Part shown: piece by piece, positions 11,868 through 24,376 of the stretch
How the letters are laid out: each line of letters opens with the position of its first letter
Position numbering within the stretch: the first letter of the stretch is position 1
Origin: Elgaria multicarinata webbii
Taxonomy: Eukaryota; Chordata; Lepidosauria; Squamata; Anguidae
Assembly: GCF_023053635.1 (NCBI RefSeq)
Contig: NC_086187.1
Coordinates: 28,744,501-28,808,500, forward strand
Direction of reading: 5' to 3'
Length of the DNA: 64,000 bases
Notes under the pieces: model-generated
Seen by the model: only the letters and a program-made list of their open reading frames with translations
Told to the model about the DNA's origin: nothing
The model's database searches: none
Position numbers and translations under genes: made by a program

Positions 11868-13239
11868 CTGTAAGGAAAACCCAAGGATGCGGCGTGTTAC
11901 ATTGGCTTTGTTTTGTCAGGACTCCCCTCCGCTACTTTAACCTTCACTGACCTGGTTCGCACATAACGCTAACCTGTGGTTTATTCAACCCATGGTTTGT
12001 TGCCCTTCCCAGGGTTTTGTCTGGCAGATGATTGAAGAAGATGACTAAGACGCAATCCTTAAAAATAGAAGAATTATTTTCTTCTGCTGGATTATGCCAA
12101 AAAGTCCACCTAGTCCAGAGCTGGTGAACCTGTGGCCCCCAGATTGGGAAAGGCTGTCCTTGAATAATGGCATGTTTTTAAACGTACAGCAATTCACACA
12201 TGCAACGCGGCATGTCTGCACTTCCTCCTCCTCCTCCTCCTCCTCCCCCCTCTTCCCTGAGTCTTTACCCCATGCCTGTGTGCAGGACTTGGGGTCAGGC
12301 CACCTGGTTTCCACATCCACCAAGAGCGATTCTGCAAAAGCGCGATTCCTCTGCTTCCCCCTCTGTTTTCTAATCTTTGATTAAAGCTCCAAGTATGCAA
12401 TTACACAAAAGCCTCTCCGCTGACCTTTCAAATCAGCTATGTCCTTGAGCACAGAACTGAAGCCTGGGGTTTCCTTTGCTTGACCATATTAGGAGGCAGC
12501 CCAAAGTTTTCACACAAACTGAACACTTTATAAGGCATTAAGCAAATGCAGAAATATCTGTTGGCAGCGCCGAGGACCGGACCGGCCACGGTGCCCTGTG
12601 CTGAACTGCATCGCTCTCGCCGTGGGTCTGCAAGCAGCTCATTCCTTGGGCCTCTTGTTTTGGCGCTGAGGCTTTTGGAGACGAAAAGCTGTTCGGCCCA
12701 CCCCCACCGGCCGCCGGCCTGGCCTGGACCAAGAGCCCTGTTCATGGATGCAACTGAAGCGCCAGTCCAGCCTGGGCCCAGATTCACAGCTGGATTCACG
12801 ATGGGGGGGGGAGTCTCAATGCCAGATGCTGAGGACAAACAGGGGGAGTTTTTCCTTGTGAATGCTCCAAAAACCTCTCCCTGGCGGCTGTTAGCAATAG
12901 GGTTCCCGACTAAGTCGCTCTTTGGTCCTGTCCTCTTACATTTGGTACAAGGTGACCATCTATGCAGCACCACAAAAGAGGAAATGGAGCACCCAAAAAA
13001 GAGAGAGGACACCAATTTGCATAAAAGCTGCATATGCTAATTTATGTTAAGGGAGATTGTGTATGTATACGTTGCAAACATAGAAATAATTATTAGAATT
13101 TAAAAGAAATACACTTTCTGTTTGCATAAGAGGCATTGTGCTACTTCCAGTACAAGGCAGTCAGCCTGTGTGCACCAGTTGCTGGGGAACATGGGCGGGA
13201 GGGTGCTGTTGTACCCATGTCCTGCTTTGTTGGTCCCTG

Positions 13240-13352
13240 GTCAAAAGCTGGTTGACCACTGTGTGAACAGAGTGCTGGGCTAGACGGACTTTTGGTCTCA
13301 TCCAGCAGGGCACTTCTGCATCACGGCATTTCTTATGTTTCTATGTTCCTTT
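13240..13352 (+). repeat. CR1/L3-like LINE tail
   Basis: This is the 3' end of the same older family as at 53690, in plus orientation: CTGGGCTAGACGGACTTTTG, TCCAGCAGGGCACTTCT and a TTATGTTTCTATGTTC end. Confidence 0.75.
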
Positions 13353-13412
13353 TCCTCTTTAATGTGACAGAAAACCCACTTTGTTGTTTATTTCTTTCTG
13401 TAACAGACATGG

Positions 13413-13606
13413 CTTTAAATGTGTCATTAGCAGCTATGACTACTTTTCATTTTTACTCTAGAGTAGGTACAGAGTACCAAATTTGGATCTTAAAAGCCTT
13501 CCTACACCCCACGCTATGGTCCCAATCCAAATTGTGGGCCCTGCACATACTCTAGAGTAAACAAAAAAATGAAAGAAAGACGTTGCTGCTAGACACACAT
13601 TTAAAG
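13413..13606. mobile_element. Diverged 194-bp palindromic element
   Basis: The left arm (CTTTAAATGTGTCATTAGCA, then CATTTTTACTCTAGAGTAGG) is mirrored by the right arm (TACTCTAGAGTAAAC, ATGAAAG, ACACATTTAAAG). The two halves match imperfectly over nearly their whole length, as in an aged MITE. I cannot assign a superfamily. An SRF-type CCAAATTTGG lies at 13477-13486 in its left arm. Confidence 0.65.
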
Positions 13607-14268
13607 TAATGTTTATTTTGGCACACGGTCGCGTCTGTTACCGAAGAAGAAAAAAACCCAAGTCTTGTGGCACATTAAAGACTTAGGGATTCATTATACT
13701 TAAATTTTAGTAGATTTCCCCCCCTTCACAGCCAGATTTTTACTTACAAGCGTGTTGGTCTCTAGTCCACAAAACCTTCTGCCCCAATGAGTCTTTTAGT
13801 CTTTAAGACTGAGGTGGGCAACTTGTGAACTTACGGATATTTTCTGACCTACTACAACTCCCATGATCCTTCATCATTGGCTATCCCCGCTAGGAGTGAT
13901 GGAAGTTGTTACTTCCAGGGGAGGCACCCCAAGCCTCTTCTTCATCGGTACCTGCTGAGACCCTTCTACAAGCTGAAATGCATTCGGACTATACTGCTGA
14001 AGGTCAGCATCAGGGTAAACTGACATTTCAACTACGTTCCCTTTCAAAAGCCCCTTCTTTCGCATGATGCACTCAAAATAGAAGGGCCCCGCTTCCAACG
14101 GTGAACGCTCATGTGCCAAGGCCCGGGCGGCCTTCTCGCCCATATGGCCTCTTAAAGTAAATTTGGGGGCGCAACCTTTAAGTCTCCATTTCCCAGATGC
14201 CGCTAGAGGCAGAGAGGGAAGCCGTGGATAATATTCCTGATCCCGCTGGATCACTGGACTCAAATTCA

Positions 14269-14765
<497 letters not shown>

Positions 14766-14880
14766 CTGGGGGGGGTGGGGGGTGGGATAAAAGATTGCGC
14801 TGTTGAGAATGAAGGCAAAGGTGTTGATTGCTTCTCCATGCAGAACTTAAGTCACCATGGCCTTCCCCAACCTGTGGCCC

Positions 14881-15420
14881 ACCTATTATTGTTATTATTA
14901 TTATTATGAATTTATTTATTACCCACCTCTCCCTTTGGATCGAGGCGGGGAACAACATTAGTACAAGAATCAACACATCTTACAAATACTTGATTTCACA
15001 TTCATCTAGGTCTGGGTAGGCCTGCCGGAAAAGGCTAGTTTTCAAAGCTGTCTTAAAATCACAGAGAGAATTAATTTTACGAATCTCCTCCGGCAGGCCG
15101 TTCCACAATCTGGGGGAGACAGAAGAAAAGGTCCTCTGGGTAACAGATGTCAGCCTAGTTTTGGCTGACGGAAGTAAGTTCTCCCCAGAGGACCTGAGTG
15201 TGTGGGGCGGACAGTGTGGGAGAAGGCGATCCCGCAGGTAACCTGGACCCAAACCATGCAGGGCTTTAAAGGTAATGACCAACACTTTGTACTTTGCCCA
15301 GAAACTAATTGGCAGCCAGTGGAGTGACTTTAATGTTGGGGTAATATGCTCAACTCCTAGATGTACCAGTGACCAACCTGGCTGCCATATTTTGAACTAT
15401 TTGAAGTTTCCGAAGTAGGT
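14881..15420 (-). repeat. L2-clade LINE 3' end
   Basis: A 101-codon minus-strand frame (MLVITFKALHGLGPGYLRDR...PRLWNGLPEEIRKINSL...FKTALKTSLFRQAY) matches the C-terminus of L2 reverse transcriptase. A TTA-rich microsatellite tail lies at 14882-14925. It is in the same sense as MYH11 and starts 115 bp from the exon 2 acceptor. Confidence 0.85.
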
Positions 15421-16086
15421 ACAATGATAGCTCTATGTACAGCGCATTGCAGAACTCAAGCTATGTTGGACTCCGCCTCCTATCACCTCCAACTAGCATG
15501 GCCAATAGTCTGGAATGCTGGGACTTGAAGTCCAGAATATCTGGAGGACACCACAGCAGGGAAGGCAATGCTAGGGCAGGGGAGACAGACATTCTACAGT
15601 TCAAGACTGAGCTCAGGGATGAAAAGGGAGCTGTGCTGTGCGGCAGCTTAGCCTCCCTGCACCTGCATGCACACAAGAGGCAAGAAGCATCCGCCCCCCA
15701 CTCCCTACGGAGGGAGATAAACCCTGAAGAATGGCAATACTAGCAAATAAACCAAAAAAAAACCAAAAGCAAACCATGGGACCAAATTGGGACCACCGAG
15801 AAAAGGTTTACCAGAAATTAGGGGCTCTCCCTGGTAAACAGGGACAGTTTTTAGCCAGTGAGTCTAGCCTTGTTGGTGCGGCTGGTCACGCTCCCCTTTT
15901 CTACCCCTTTTGCATGACAAATTGGGTGAAATTCAGATACGCGGAGCAGGTTCAGCCCACCACCGTCTCTGCAGCATGGAGAGATGCTTCGTCTGTGCCC
16001 GTGTTCCTCCAGGACTGGTGCTGCTGGGACCATTGCCTATATCTCTCACTTGGTCTTCCTTTGACAGTTCGGCAAGCTCAGCCAGC

Positions 16087-16178
16087 CCTGTTCCACCTGG
16101 CATTTTTGTTTGGGGGCAAGGGAGCCACGGGCCCCGCGGCTCCCTTTGCCCCCAAACAAAAATGCCAGGTGGAACAGG
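16087..16178. repeat. Long hairpin with 40-bp arms
   Basis: The left arm 16087-16126 and right arm 16138-16178 are reverse complements except for a one-base bulge (CAAGGG against CCCTTTG). The loop is 11 bases (16127-16137, GC-rich). The pairing continues weakly outward (AGCCA with TGGCT). It has no similarity to the other repeats in the window. Confidence 0.88.
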
Positions 16179-18433
16179 CCGTGGCTAAAAGCTGCAGGCT
16201 CTGCTTGGCACGCAGAAGGGCCCAGGCTCCGTGGCCGCCTCTCCAGTTCAAAGGATCAGGTAGCAGATGACAAGGATGACCCTTCTCTACCTGAGACCCT
16301 GTAGAGGAGAGCTGCTACCAGCCTGAGTAGGCAATGCTGGTGAGGTGGAACCAACGTCCGACCTGGCCTAAGGAGGAGGAGGCTGTCTGCGTTCCAAGGA
16401 CCCTGATAGCTTTGAGGTGTGGGCTCCAGCTACTGCAGCTTCCTAAGGCCTGCAGAGGAGGAAGCATTTATGCAATCAACCGAAAGAGGTTCAAGACAGT
16501 TCAATGCTGGGATTCTCTCCTATGGATCTTGCCCAGTTCTCCTTCATTGCAATGGAGCTTGAGCAGCAGAACGTCCAAGCGGATCGTGCCCTGCATGCTG
16601 GCACTTCTGTTATAGAAGCTCAGGGACCCTACGGCATCCTAAAACATATTTATTCTTACTATCGTCACGATGACTCACGTCTGATTAAATAGTTCAGTGA
16701 AGCTGGGATAATCATAAACAACAAAGAGTCTTATGGCACCTTAAAGATGGACACATTTACGTGGCATAAGCTTTTGTGGACACTTTTGTCCACTACATCA
16801 GATGTAGGAGGAAGGAGCTGCAGGGAAGGACGTGGGGGAAACTTTGTAAACGAGGTGGAAATGGGGGTTCTCTTTCCTGATGTGCCCTAAATGAGATTTT
16901 CCAGTGGGCAGGCTAGAAACATCTGTGGATGTATTTACAAAAGCACAGAAGGGTAGGCTGGCATTTGGCCACGATATTGGTTTGGGAACAGGATATTTAA
17001 AGAATCTCACAAGATTCTGCCACCGGGACGGCCTTTAATGGAAGCCCTACTCTGGGTCCCACTGCCAGCTGAGGTGGAGTTGGTGGCTGCAATGCTGAGA
17101 AGAGCACTCCTTGTGCTGGGGTCTTTGTAACTCCTTGCCCCGGGTGGTCTCAGTTGCCCCCACCACCACCACCACACCTCCCACTATGGGTGCTCAGAGG
17201 CCTACTCAAGTCTGCTTTGTTCTGCTGTGGCTTTGGCATGTATGATAATCAAAAAATGTTTTCCACCATTTCCTGGGCCTATTATGCCATTCTGTTTATA
17301 TCATTAGAGTTACTTTTTTATTAATTTTATCCATTTCAAATAGCTTTGTTCTTCTTTTTATTCTTCTCATTCATATTTGTTAGCTGCCTTTGGTGAGGGA
17401 AGGGCCAGAAAGGCAGGATATAAATATTTCAGAATAAAAACCAATACGATCATCCCTATTTTGCAGGTGGATTGCTGAGGCTGGAAGACAGTGGCTCACC
17501 CAATGCCACCTGGCTAGTTCCTGGAGTGTGTGAAATTCGAACTCAGTACTTTACGGTTTTCAGCCTGGACTCTTAGTTCCTACATAACACCAGCTCTACT
17601 TGCTTGGGATAGCAACACATTATTTCTTCTGTTGTTGTTTTAAAAAGTGATTCTTGCAAACTGCTGTCAGTATCTTTTGAAATGCTTCTTTATTAACTTC
17701 ACTTATACCCTTGGCTTGTTTTCACTTAACTTTCTAAAGAATATATATAGCAACCCACAGATTCACTGGACAAAAGGGAGGCAGAGGCAGGGGTGCAAAA
17801 TGGGTTCACTTGACCTCATTTGGAGCTTCAAAGACAAAACAAGAGGCCCGTAACTAAAAAGTAAAACTCATTTGTAAAACTCCCTGGAAGTCTGGATCTG
17901 TTTGCATAGATCCACGTAGGCTACCATATATGGCCATGTTCTTCTCATTACTAGCCAATCCAGCCAAAAAAGAAAAAGGAAACCTAACGATAACAAGTTC
18001 AAAACAAATACCTTTTAGGGAATAACAAACGCTTTTGCAAAGGCAATAATTAAAAAAACATATGCTGTTTACGTCCGAGGCAAGGTGGCCACAGCAAGAA
18101 CACCAAAGCGCGAAGATGCCCCTAATTAGAACATCCAGAAGGTCATCACGTAGCAGCCTGCCATTAAGAAGGAGCTTGGGGAATGCTGTACCTCATCAGA
18201 ATCCCAAACAAACATTTGTTGGTTTGTTTTTAATTGGATGTACTGAAAGCGATACATCCTGAGCGGGCATGGTTTTTGGAGGCATCACACAATTGAGGTT
18301 TCTTTTAAGAAGCTGTTTCTCTCCCAGGTGGGACTTCATTGCAGGACTGAGCGAGATAATCGTGGAAGAAAAGACAGGTAAGGACATTTTTAGGGCTGCT
18401 TCAGACATTATGTTCTCAGGCATACACCTAGAG

Positions 18434-18551
18434 CAGCCTTGGCCACCCTGGTGCCCTTCAGAGGTGTTGGACTACAAATTCCAGCATCCCCCAGCCAGGC
18501 ATGGGAGATGCAGTCCAACACATCCAGAGGGCACTAGGTTGGGCAAGGTTG
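18434..18551. mobile_element. Older relative of the hAT MITE
   Basis: The arms are recognisable (CAGCCTTGGCCACCCTGGTG; GGTGTTGGACTAC; ATGCAGTCCAACACATCCAG; GTTGGGCAAGGTTG) but diverged. The flanks ACCTAGAG and AGCTAAAA agree at five of eight positions. Confidence 0.75.
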
Positions 18552-20019
18552 AGCTAAAAAATGTAAGACGTGAAGCTGGAAAACACATGTCGGGTACCGG
18601 TGGTGCCATCCAGAAGAAAAGCGGCTGCATTTCATTCTCAGAGGCAAGCTGAGCTGCAAACGCAGGTCTGCGGCTGTGTCATGTGCGGAACAGCCTTGAC
18701 TTTGAGCACTACAACGGGGCTTGTGAATATAATCCACTGAGATCCCAAAGATGCGGCTTTCTGTACTGCCATCTGATGACTTCCTCCTTTATTCGCAACG
18801 CTTTGGGCAAAGTGTAAAACTTCCCTTGCTGATATTTGCCCTCTCCAAGAAAAGATAAATTAAAACCACCAACCAAAGACCACCAGAATCTGGCCCAATA
18901 AGCTATTCCACCTCCTTCCAAATCAGCCCTGAACGCTACGTTTTAAGAGGGAAAGGATGGTTCTGACGGAGTTTTTTGACGTGACTGCGAAACTCTCCTG
19001 TCACAGAAAAGTTTATTGACTGCAGTACAATCCAAGATCAAACGGGTAGACGGCTACGTATATTTGCACCACGATCTGCAGTTCATTAAGGAAGCACAGA
19101 TAACATTAGGAGACGTGGTCAGGTAGCAAGTGCTCATAACTGGCAACCGATCTGTTCTCACTTACGTAACTCAAAACAATTTGCTAAACTGAAAAATGCC
19201 AAAACTCAGCTGACTAGCTCCTAAGACTTGTTCCTCTTGCTTTTATAGCACATTTATTCTTCTTTAAAAAGAAAAGACATCTACAGCTGAATCTCTGCTT
19301 CTTAAAGCCTCATTTAACATACATTGCTAATCCTGCAAAGCTTTGCATTTTTTTACTTTGTGCATACACAGGTAACACACACCTGATCCACCTTGCCTCT
19401 GTTTCTTTGCATAGTTAGGTGGCACTAAGTCTGTTCAGACTCCATCTCCCCCATTATTACAACTTGCATTTTCTTAAATAATAAAAAAAGCAGACACATG
19501 CCCAGCAGAATGGGAATCCGCCTGCCACAACGAAACGCTCCGAGCTAAGCAGTATCGGTTTGTGCATTTGTCTCAAGGGAAAATATCTACCCAATTGCTT
19601 TTACAAAGAGGCACAATTAATTCAGACTGATAGAGGAGCAGCTCTTAACTCAGCTCAGCCACTGTCAAAACGTACTTACAGAGGTCCGACTGGGGAAGGC
19701 AGAAAACGTAGTGGAGAGTCCGGAACTGGTACGGCTGGCAGCTGGGGCAGACCGTCCGCTCTGCCTCTGCAGCAGCCTCCCTATATAGAGGTGAGCAGCC
19801 TCAGTGGGGAGGGGCCCAAAAGGCCACCCCCTGCTGGAAAACCCTGACCATACCGTGGGGGCTAAAAAAATAAAGACACGGGAGAGGAATACCTCCAACT
19901 TTATTTTAGGCTGGGGATTAACACCCAGCATTCACAACTATGCTAAAGAGCATTTTGCTCTCCACCCCACATGTGATTTACACCATAACTTTATAGGATG
20001 GCACAGCAATAATCAGCCT

Positions 20020-20050
<31 letters not shown>

Positions 20051-20214
20051 CCATCCTCTATCTTTTTTTTTTAACATTTCCCAGAAATGGAGCTTTTTCT
20101 GGTCCAAAGAAGCAAAACTACCCTTCTTAACCCCTTCCTGCTTTCTCATGCGTCTGGGATGCCAGCAAAGGAGAGGGATGTGTGGGATCAGGAGGAGGCT
20201 TTGGATAAGAGAAG

Positions 20215-20215
<1 letters not shown>

Positions 20216-20258
<43 letters not shown>
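20216..20258 (+). repeat. (CA)n microsatellite
   Basis: About 21 CA units occur after AAGAG. A (CT)n run lies close by at about 20020-20052. Confidence 0.95.
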
Positions 20259-20259
<1 letters not shown>

Positions 20260-20696
20260 TCCAAATTTCTCCCTTGCAATAAAAACGGCCTTATCTATCC
20301 CCGTCTTTTTGATGTGGACTCAAAGCACAAGATAAAATACGTTGCGTTCCATGAGAAGGGTCTGTTCCGTGGGGGCGTGGGTGGGTGGGTGGGAGAGGGG
20401 GGCCAGCTCTTCCCAAGCAAAGCCAAGGCCTGGAAGGAGGGATCGCGATGTGTCTCCCGTGTGTTTATGTAACATTTGGAAACCTTGGCTCTTCTAAGCC
20501 TGGCTTCTCTCTGGGGAACGAAGGGGTCATTTTTTCCCAGCTCCTGCCCCTGACCAACTTTGCAGAAGTGGCTGCCGTTGGGAGTCCCAGCTCCTGAGAA
20601 AGTACTGTAAATAATTTATATATATAAATACCTCCCTCTGTCCTTAAATGGGAAAAGATAACTGTTAAATGGCTTGTGGCACTGGTGGGGGGAAGA

Positions 20697-20728
20697 AGGA
20701 GGGAGGGAGGGAGGGAGGGAGGGAGGGA
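20697..20728 (+). repeat. (GGGA)n microsatellite
   Basis: A run of GGAG units follows GGGGGGAAGAA and is followed by more G/A-rich sequence. A mirror TCCC run lies at about 20891-20910. Confidence 0.9.
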
Positions 20729-21145
20729 CGGAGGGGTCCTTCCGACGTTGCAGGAAGGAGAGGAGGCAGGAGGCAGGAGGCAGCTGCTGGGGAGCGAAGG
20801 GCAGAGTGCCTGCAGTCAGCTTGGGGGAAGAATCTGGACCTCATCAAGTCCCCTAAAACTTCCAACCTCTGCCCCCACCCCCCCTGGCATCCCTCCCTCC
20901 CTCCCTCCCTGCATATCCACAGTCCCGGTCGCTCGCTGCATCTCCCTCGCCTAGGCCTGTGCTGCTTCTCAGACATCCCAAAAAGGGAACGCCAGCATCC
21001 TCCAGGAATTCCCATCAACATACCGGATGCAAAATGCCCTGACCACCCCCCACAGCAGCAACCTAAATATGGAGCCGGTGTCAAGGCAGAGAACGACCGA
21101 TGGGCAGGCCCACGGGAAAGGCAGAGCTGGGCTTCCAGGAAGGTG

Positions 21146-21480
21146 CGCTGGGACACAGGAGGCGGCCTTCCGTGGTTGGTCCACCTAGCGCAGTCTGGCC
21201 TCTACGCTGGCCAGCAGCTGCGGCCCTCCAGGGTTCCAGGTGCAGGATCCTTTCCCAGCCCTCACCAAAGATGCCGGGGATTGAACCCGGGGCCTTCTGC
21301 GTGCAAAGCGGGGGCTGTAGCACTGAGCTACGGATTTTACCCTGATATAGGGGAGCTGCCTTATACTGAGTCAGATCCTTGGTCCGTTTAGCCCAGTAGT
21401 GCCGACACTGACCAGCAGCCACGGCCCTCCAGGGTTCCAGGTGCAGGATCCTTCCCCGGCCCTACCTGCAGATGCTACAT
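21146..21480 (-). repeat. Two tandem copies of the third-family SINE
   Basis: Reversed copies lie at about 21146-21335 (with GGGGATTGAACCCGGGGCCT as B-box region and TGTAGCACTGAGCTAC head) and 21345-21480 (TATACTGAGTCAGATCCTTG, GCCCAGTAGTGCCGACACTG). The two share a CCCTCCAGGGTTCCAGGTGC block, pointing to a tandem or nested insertion. Confidence 0.77.
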
Positions 21481-21649
21481 GGGCTCTTCCACTGGGCCAG
21501 GGGTCCTTCCATCCTGCAACGCCACCCCAACCATGGCTAATGCCAGACAGTTCAATGAGATGAGTCCTGCTCTTTTCAAACATCAAGCAAGTCAGCCCCG
21601 GGGAAGGCGGAAGTCTCCCGGAGGGGCCCTTCTCTGCCCTGCCAACATC

Positions 21650-22090
21650 TGACGTGTGCTTGGCGGAAGCTCAGGGAAGGACCTTCGCAGGGATGGCACC
21701 CTCCATTTGGAACTCCCTGCTGAGAGAAGCTCATCTACCCTCTCCTCGATGGCCCTTCTGATTTTGCTTGCCCTCTCCTCGATGGATTTTGCTTGCCCTC
21801 TCCTCGATGGATTTTGCTTGCCCTCTCCTCGATGGCAAGCAAAATCCTTTTTATTTAAGCAGGTGTTTGGCAGTTGGTTGTTCTCTGCTGCTGAGTTTTA
21901 ATCTTTGCCTTTACTTTAATCCTATTTTTAAGTGGCTGCCTTTCTTTTTACCTTTTATGTGCTACTTTCTGATTACTAGATGGTTTGGTTGCCATCTTAT
22001 TTATTTTTTTATTACATATTGGGTTTTACTTCTAGCTGTTCCGGGCATTCTTTATGAAAAGGCAGAGTATAAATGTCCCAAACAATAAAA
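21650..22090 (+). repeat. L2-like LINE 3' end containing a minisatellite
   Basis: The ends resemble L2 (GGAACTCCCTGCTGAGAGAA; TTTTTATTTAAGCAGGTGTT; ending AAAGGCAGAGTATAAATG..CAATAAAA). The middle is replaced by 25-bp tandem repeats, described separately. Confidence 0.6.
21760..21834 (+). repeat. 25-bp minisatellite, three perfect copies
   Basis: The unit begins GATTTTGCTTGCCCTCTCCT and ends CGATG; three identical copies are contiguous. A partial unit lies upstream at 21738-21752. The last copy folds with the following bases: GGATTTTGCTTGCC (21809-21822) pairs perfectly with GGCAAGCAAAATCC (21834-21847) over 14 bp with an 11-base loop. Confidence 0.93.
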
Positions 22091-23704
22091 TACTTCTGTT
22101 AGCGGCTGATGCCCCAAACCAGAGGAACCTTGGAAGCGGACTTCTCCATCCCGCTCAACATTTACTCCAGCGGTGGTGACTGTGGTCCTCCAGATATTCT
22201 GGCCTACAATTCCCATCAGTCGCAGCCGGCCTGAACCAGGTGTGTTGAAACCAAGTGCTTTGCATGACAAAGGCCCAAAGGCCAATCTCCAGTTTAAAAC
22301 CATCAGGGGTGGGATAGTCATTTCGGTCTGAGACCCGCTGCCAGCCAGAGCAGACAATACTGGACAAGATGGACCGACGGGCTACCAGCTGCTGGCTGTT
22401 TTCCGTATTTGTGAAACAATTTAATGCGTCACAGATGCCAGAACAACAAAGACAAGGGGATGACCAGGTTGCAACTTCTGCCAAACTTGGGTTCCCCCAG
22501 ATGTTATTGGAGTACAACCTCCTCCATCATCCCTGACCTTTTGTGATGCTGCCTGGGAGTGATGGGAATTGTAGTCCAACATCATTTGGGGAGCCAAGCT
22601 TGGGTAGAACGACTTCTCTGTCAAAGGTCTGAACTTTCCTGAACTGTCACAAGAAGCAATTAATATTAAAAAGAAAAAAACACAAAGCAGCAACCAAGAT
22701 CACTCTATGGTGTTCCTTGAAGGAGCTATTAAGATGTTTAATAAACATCCACACCTTTCCGCGGCAGCGGCTTAAAAAGGAGTGGAAATTCTTGCTCTGG
22801 CCTTTGCATTCACATTCGCCAGGAGGCTGCTGGCAGTTGAGGGAGCCTAGCAGAAGAGAGGGTGATGGGTGATTTATGGGGCGACATGGAACGGAGCTGG
22901 AACCCTTTTGCACAATTCATTGTCCAGGTGTGGCCACAGCACACGCCAGACAGCCGTCTGATTTATTGGTTTAAGCTGCTTCTATGCCACTTGACATCCC
23001 AGGATTTCCAAAGGGGTTACATAAGAACACATACGCTATAAATGCCAACCGGAAAAATAAATTAAAAAATGCCTTTAAAACATTTCAGCCAAAGCAGTCA
23101 AACAGAGCAGGGGCATGATGGGAAAGCCGAGTGAACAGATGCATTTGCAAGAGGCGTCTGAAGTGTGCCACCGTTTCCAGAGGTTGGGGAGCACAATGTG
23201 CCATTACCTGGTGACATGCTGACAGTCGTGGAAGGACCAATAAGGTCTCCTTGGTAGATCTTAGGCGTCACTTTCGTGGATATAGGGGAAGGCAGCTAGA
23301 CAAAGCTTTTCGGCTACTGGTCAACACCTGGATGAGAGACCCATTTGGGACACACCCACGTGCACACTGACTCGAGTTCCACGATAGCAAGGCAGGATAT
23401 AAACGTACTAAATTAAAACGCATCAGGCCGCGATCTGGAAGCTGCTTGAGCTCACATACCTGCGTGTGCTGAAGTCCACAGGACCGGGATGGCTTTGGGT
23501 TTAGTCGGGTCGGCGTAAGGAGCAGGTGAGCTGTGCCATCCAAGCAGAACGCCCAGCACAGCAGAGGGGCATTTGCCAAGGCCAAGCGGTTTCACCCTCG
23601 TGTGCCAGTTCCACATCACGTCGGCGGGGAGAGAAAAGCGTCAGCTCCGTTGCTCAGCCGTTGCTGCTGCTGAGGGTCAGAAAATGAAACCTTTCAGAAG
23701 TCGG

Positions 23705-23890
23705 TCTAGGAGCGTAGGGAGCTGCCTTCAACCACAACAGATTAAGAGTCTATCTAGCCCAGTATTGACATTGACTCGCAGTGACTCTCCAGGGTTTGTG
23801 GCAGGAGATTTTCCAGCCCTAGCTGGAGATGCCAAAATCGAACCTGGGACTTTCTGCCTACAAATCAGGTGCTCTACCACTCAGCGACAG
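23705..23890 (-). repeat. tRNA-derived SINE (third family), reversed
   Basis: GAGTCTATCTAGCCCAGTAT, GACTCTCCAGGGTTTGTGGC, CTGGAGATGCCAAAATCGAA and GTGCTCTACCACTCAGCGAC follow the family order, ending in the complement of a tRNA-like A box. Confidence 0.77.
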
Positions 23891-24122
23891 CCCCTCAGGC
23901 CAGGTACCAGAGAGGTTTCCCCCACACACCCTAGACTGGCTGGCTGGCTGGCTCTCAAAGGGCACGGAGGACCCTCCCGCCTCACCCCGGTTGCAGTCAA
24001 GTGCCCAAGATCTGAGATTTTGGGCAGAGAGGTTGAACAGGACATCTAGACAAGCTGAACCCCCAACAACTCTTTACTATCGCAGGGAATCTCTTCGTTT
24101 GGATTCGCCCCCTCGCAGCAAT

Positions 24123-24300
24123 TAATTATATACTGATATCGCACCTTTCCTACAAGGAGCAAAGAGCAGCACACGACTCCCGCTGCTTTCATCCTCAGAG
24201 CAACCCTGTGAGGTGGACCAGGCTGACAGACAGTCCTAGCCTAATCCCAACACCGCACCGGCTCAGCTAAGGGCTTCAAACTGGGCCCTGCTCCAAATCC
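24123..24300 (-). repeat. SINE fragment (second family), reversed and diverged
   Basis: The block TATCGCACCTTTCCTACAAG, then CAGAGCAACCCTGTGAGGTG, matches the 3' half of the 62003-type SINE in reverse. The head region is unclear. Confidence 0.65.
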
Positions 24301-24366
24301 CATCGAGTGAAGAAGCAGGATTGGCCTCCTCAAAAAGCAACACACCCCATCCTACGTGTGGTTTTT

Positions 24367-24376
24367 CCAAATTTGG
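24367..24376. promoter_or_regulatory. CArG box (SRF site), upstream side of MYH11
   Basis: The exact CC(A/T)6GG sequence CCAAATTTGG is self-complementary. It lies about 9.6 kb upstream of the MYH11 coding start, in the zone where the promoter and first intron are expected. Chance occurrence is quite possible in 64 kb. Confidence 0.35.

Noticed and set aside
12546-13040. A 164-codon frame in MYH11 intron 2 and an overlapping one on the other strand
   Set aside because: No domain is recognisable, both strands are equally open, and no splice-site pattern fits the MYH11 phases.
20216-20258. Regular spaced repeats as a possible CRISPR array (here and at other microsatellites)
   Set aside because: These are simple dinucleotide or trinucleotide arrays in a vertebrate genome, without spacers.
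20669-21391. A 240-codon open frame
   Set aside because: It crosses a GGGA microsatellite, a TCCC run and two SINE copies; the peptide is not recognisable.
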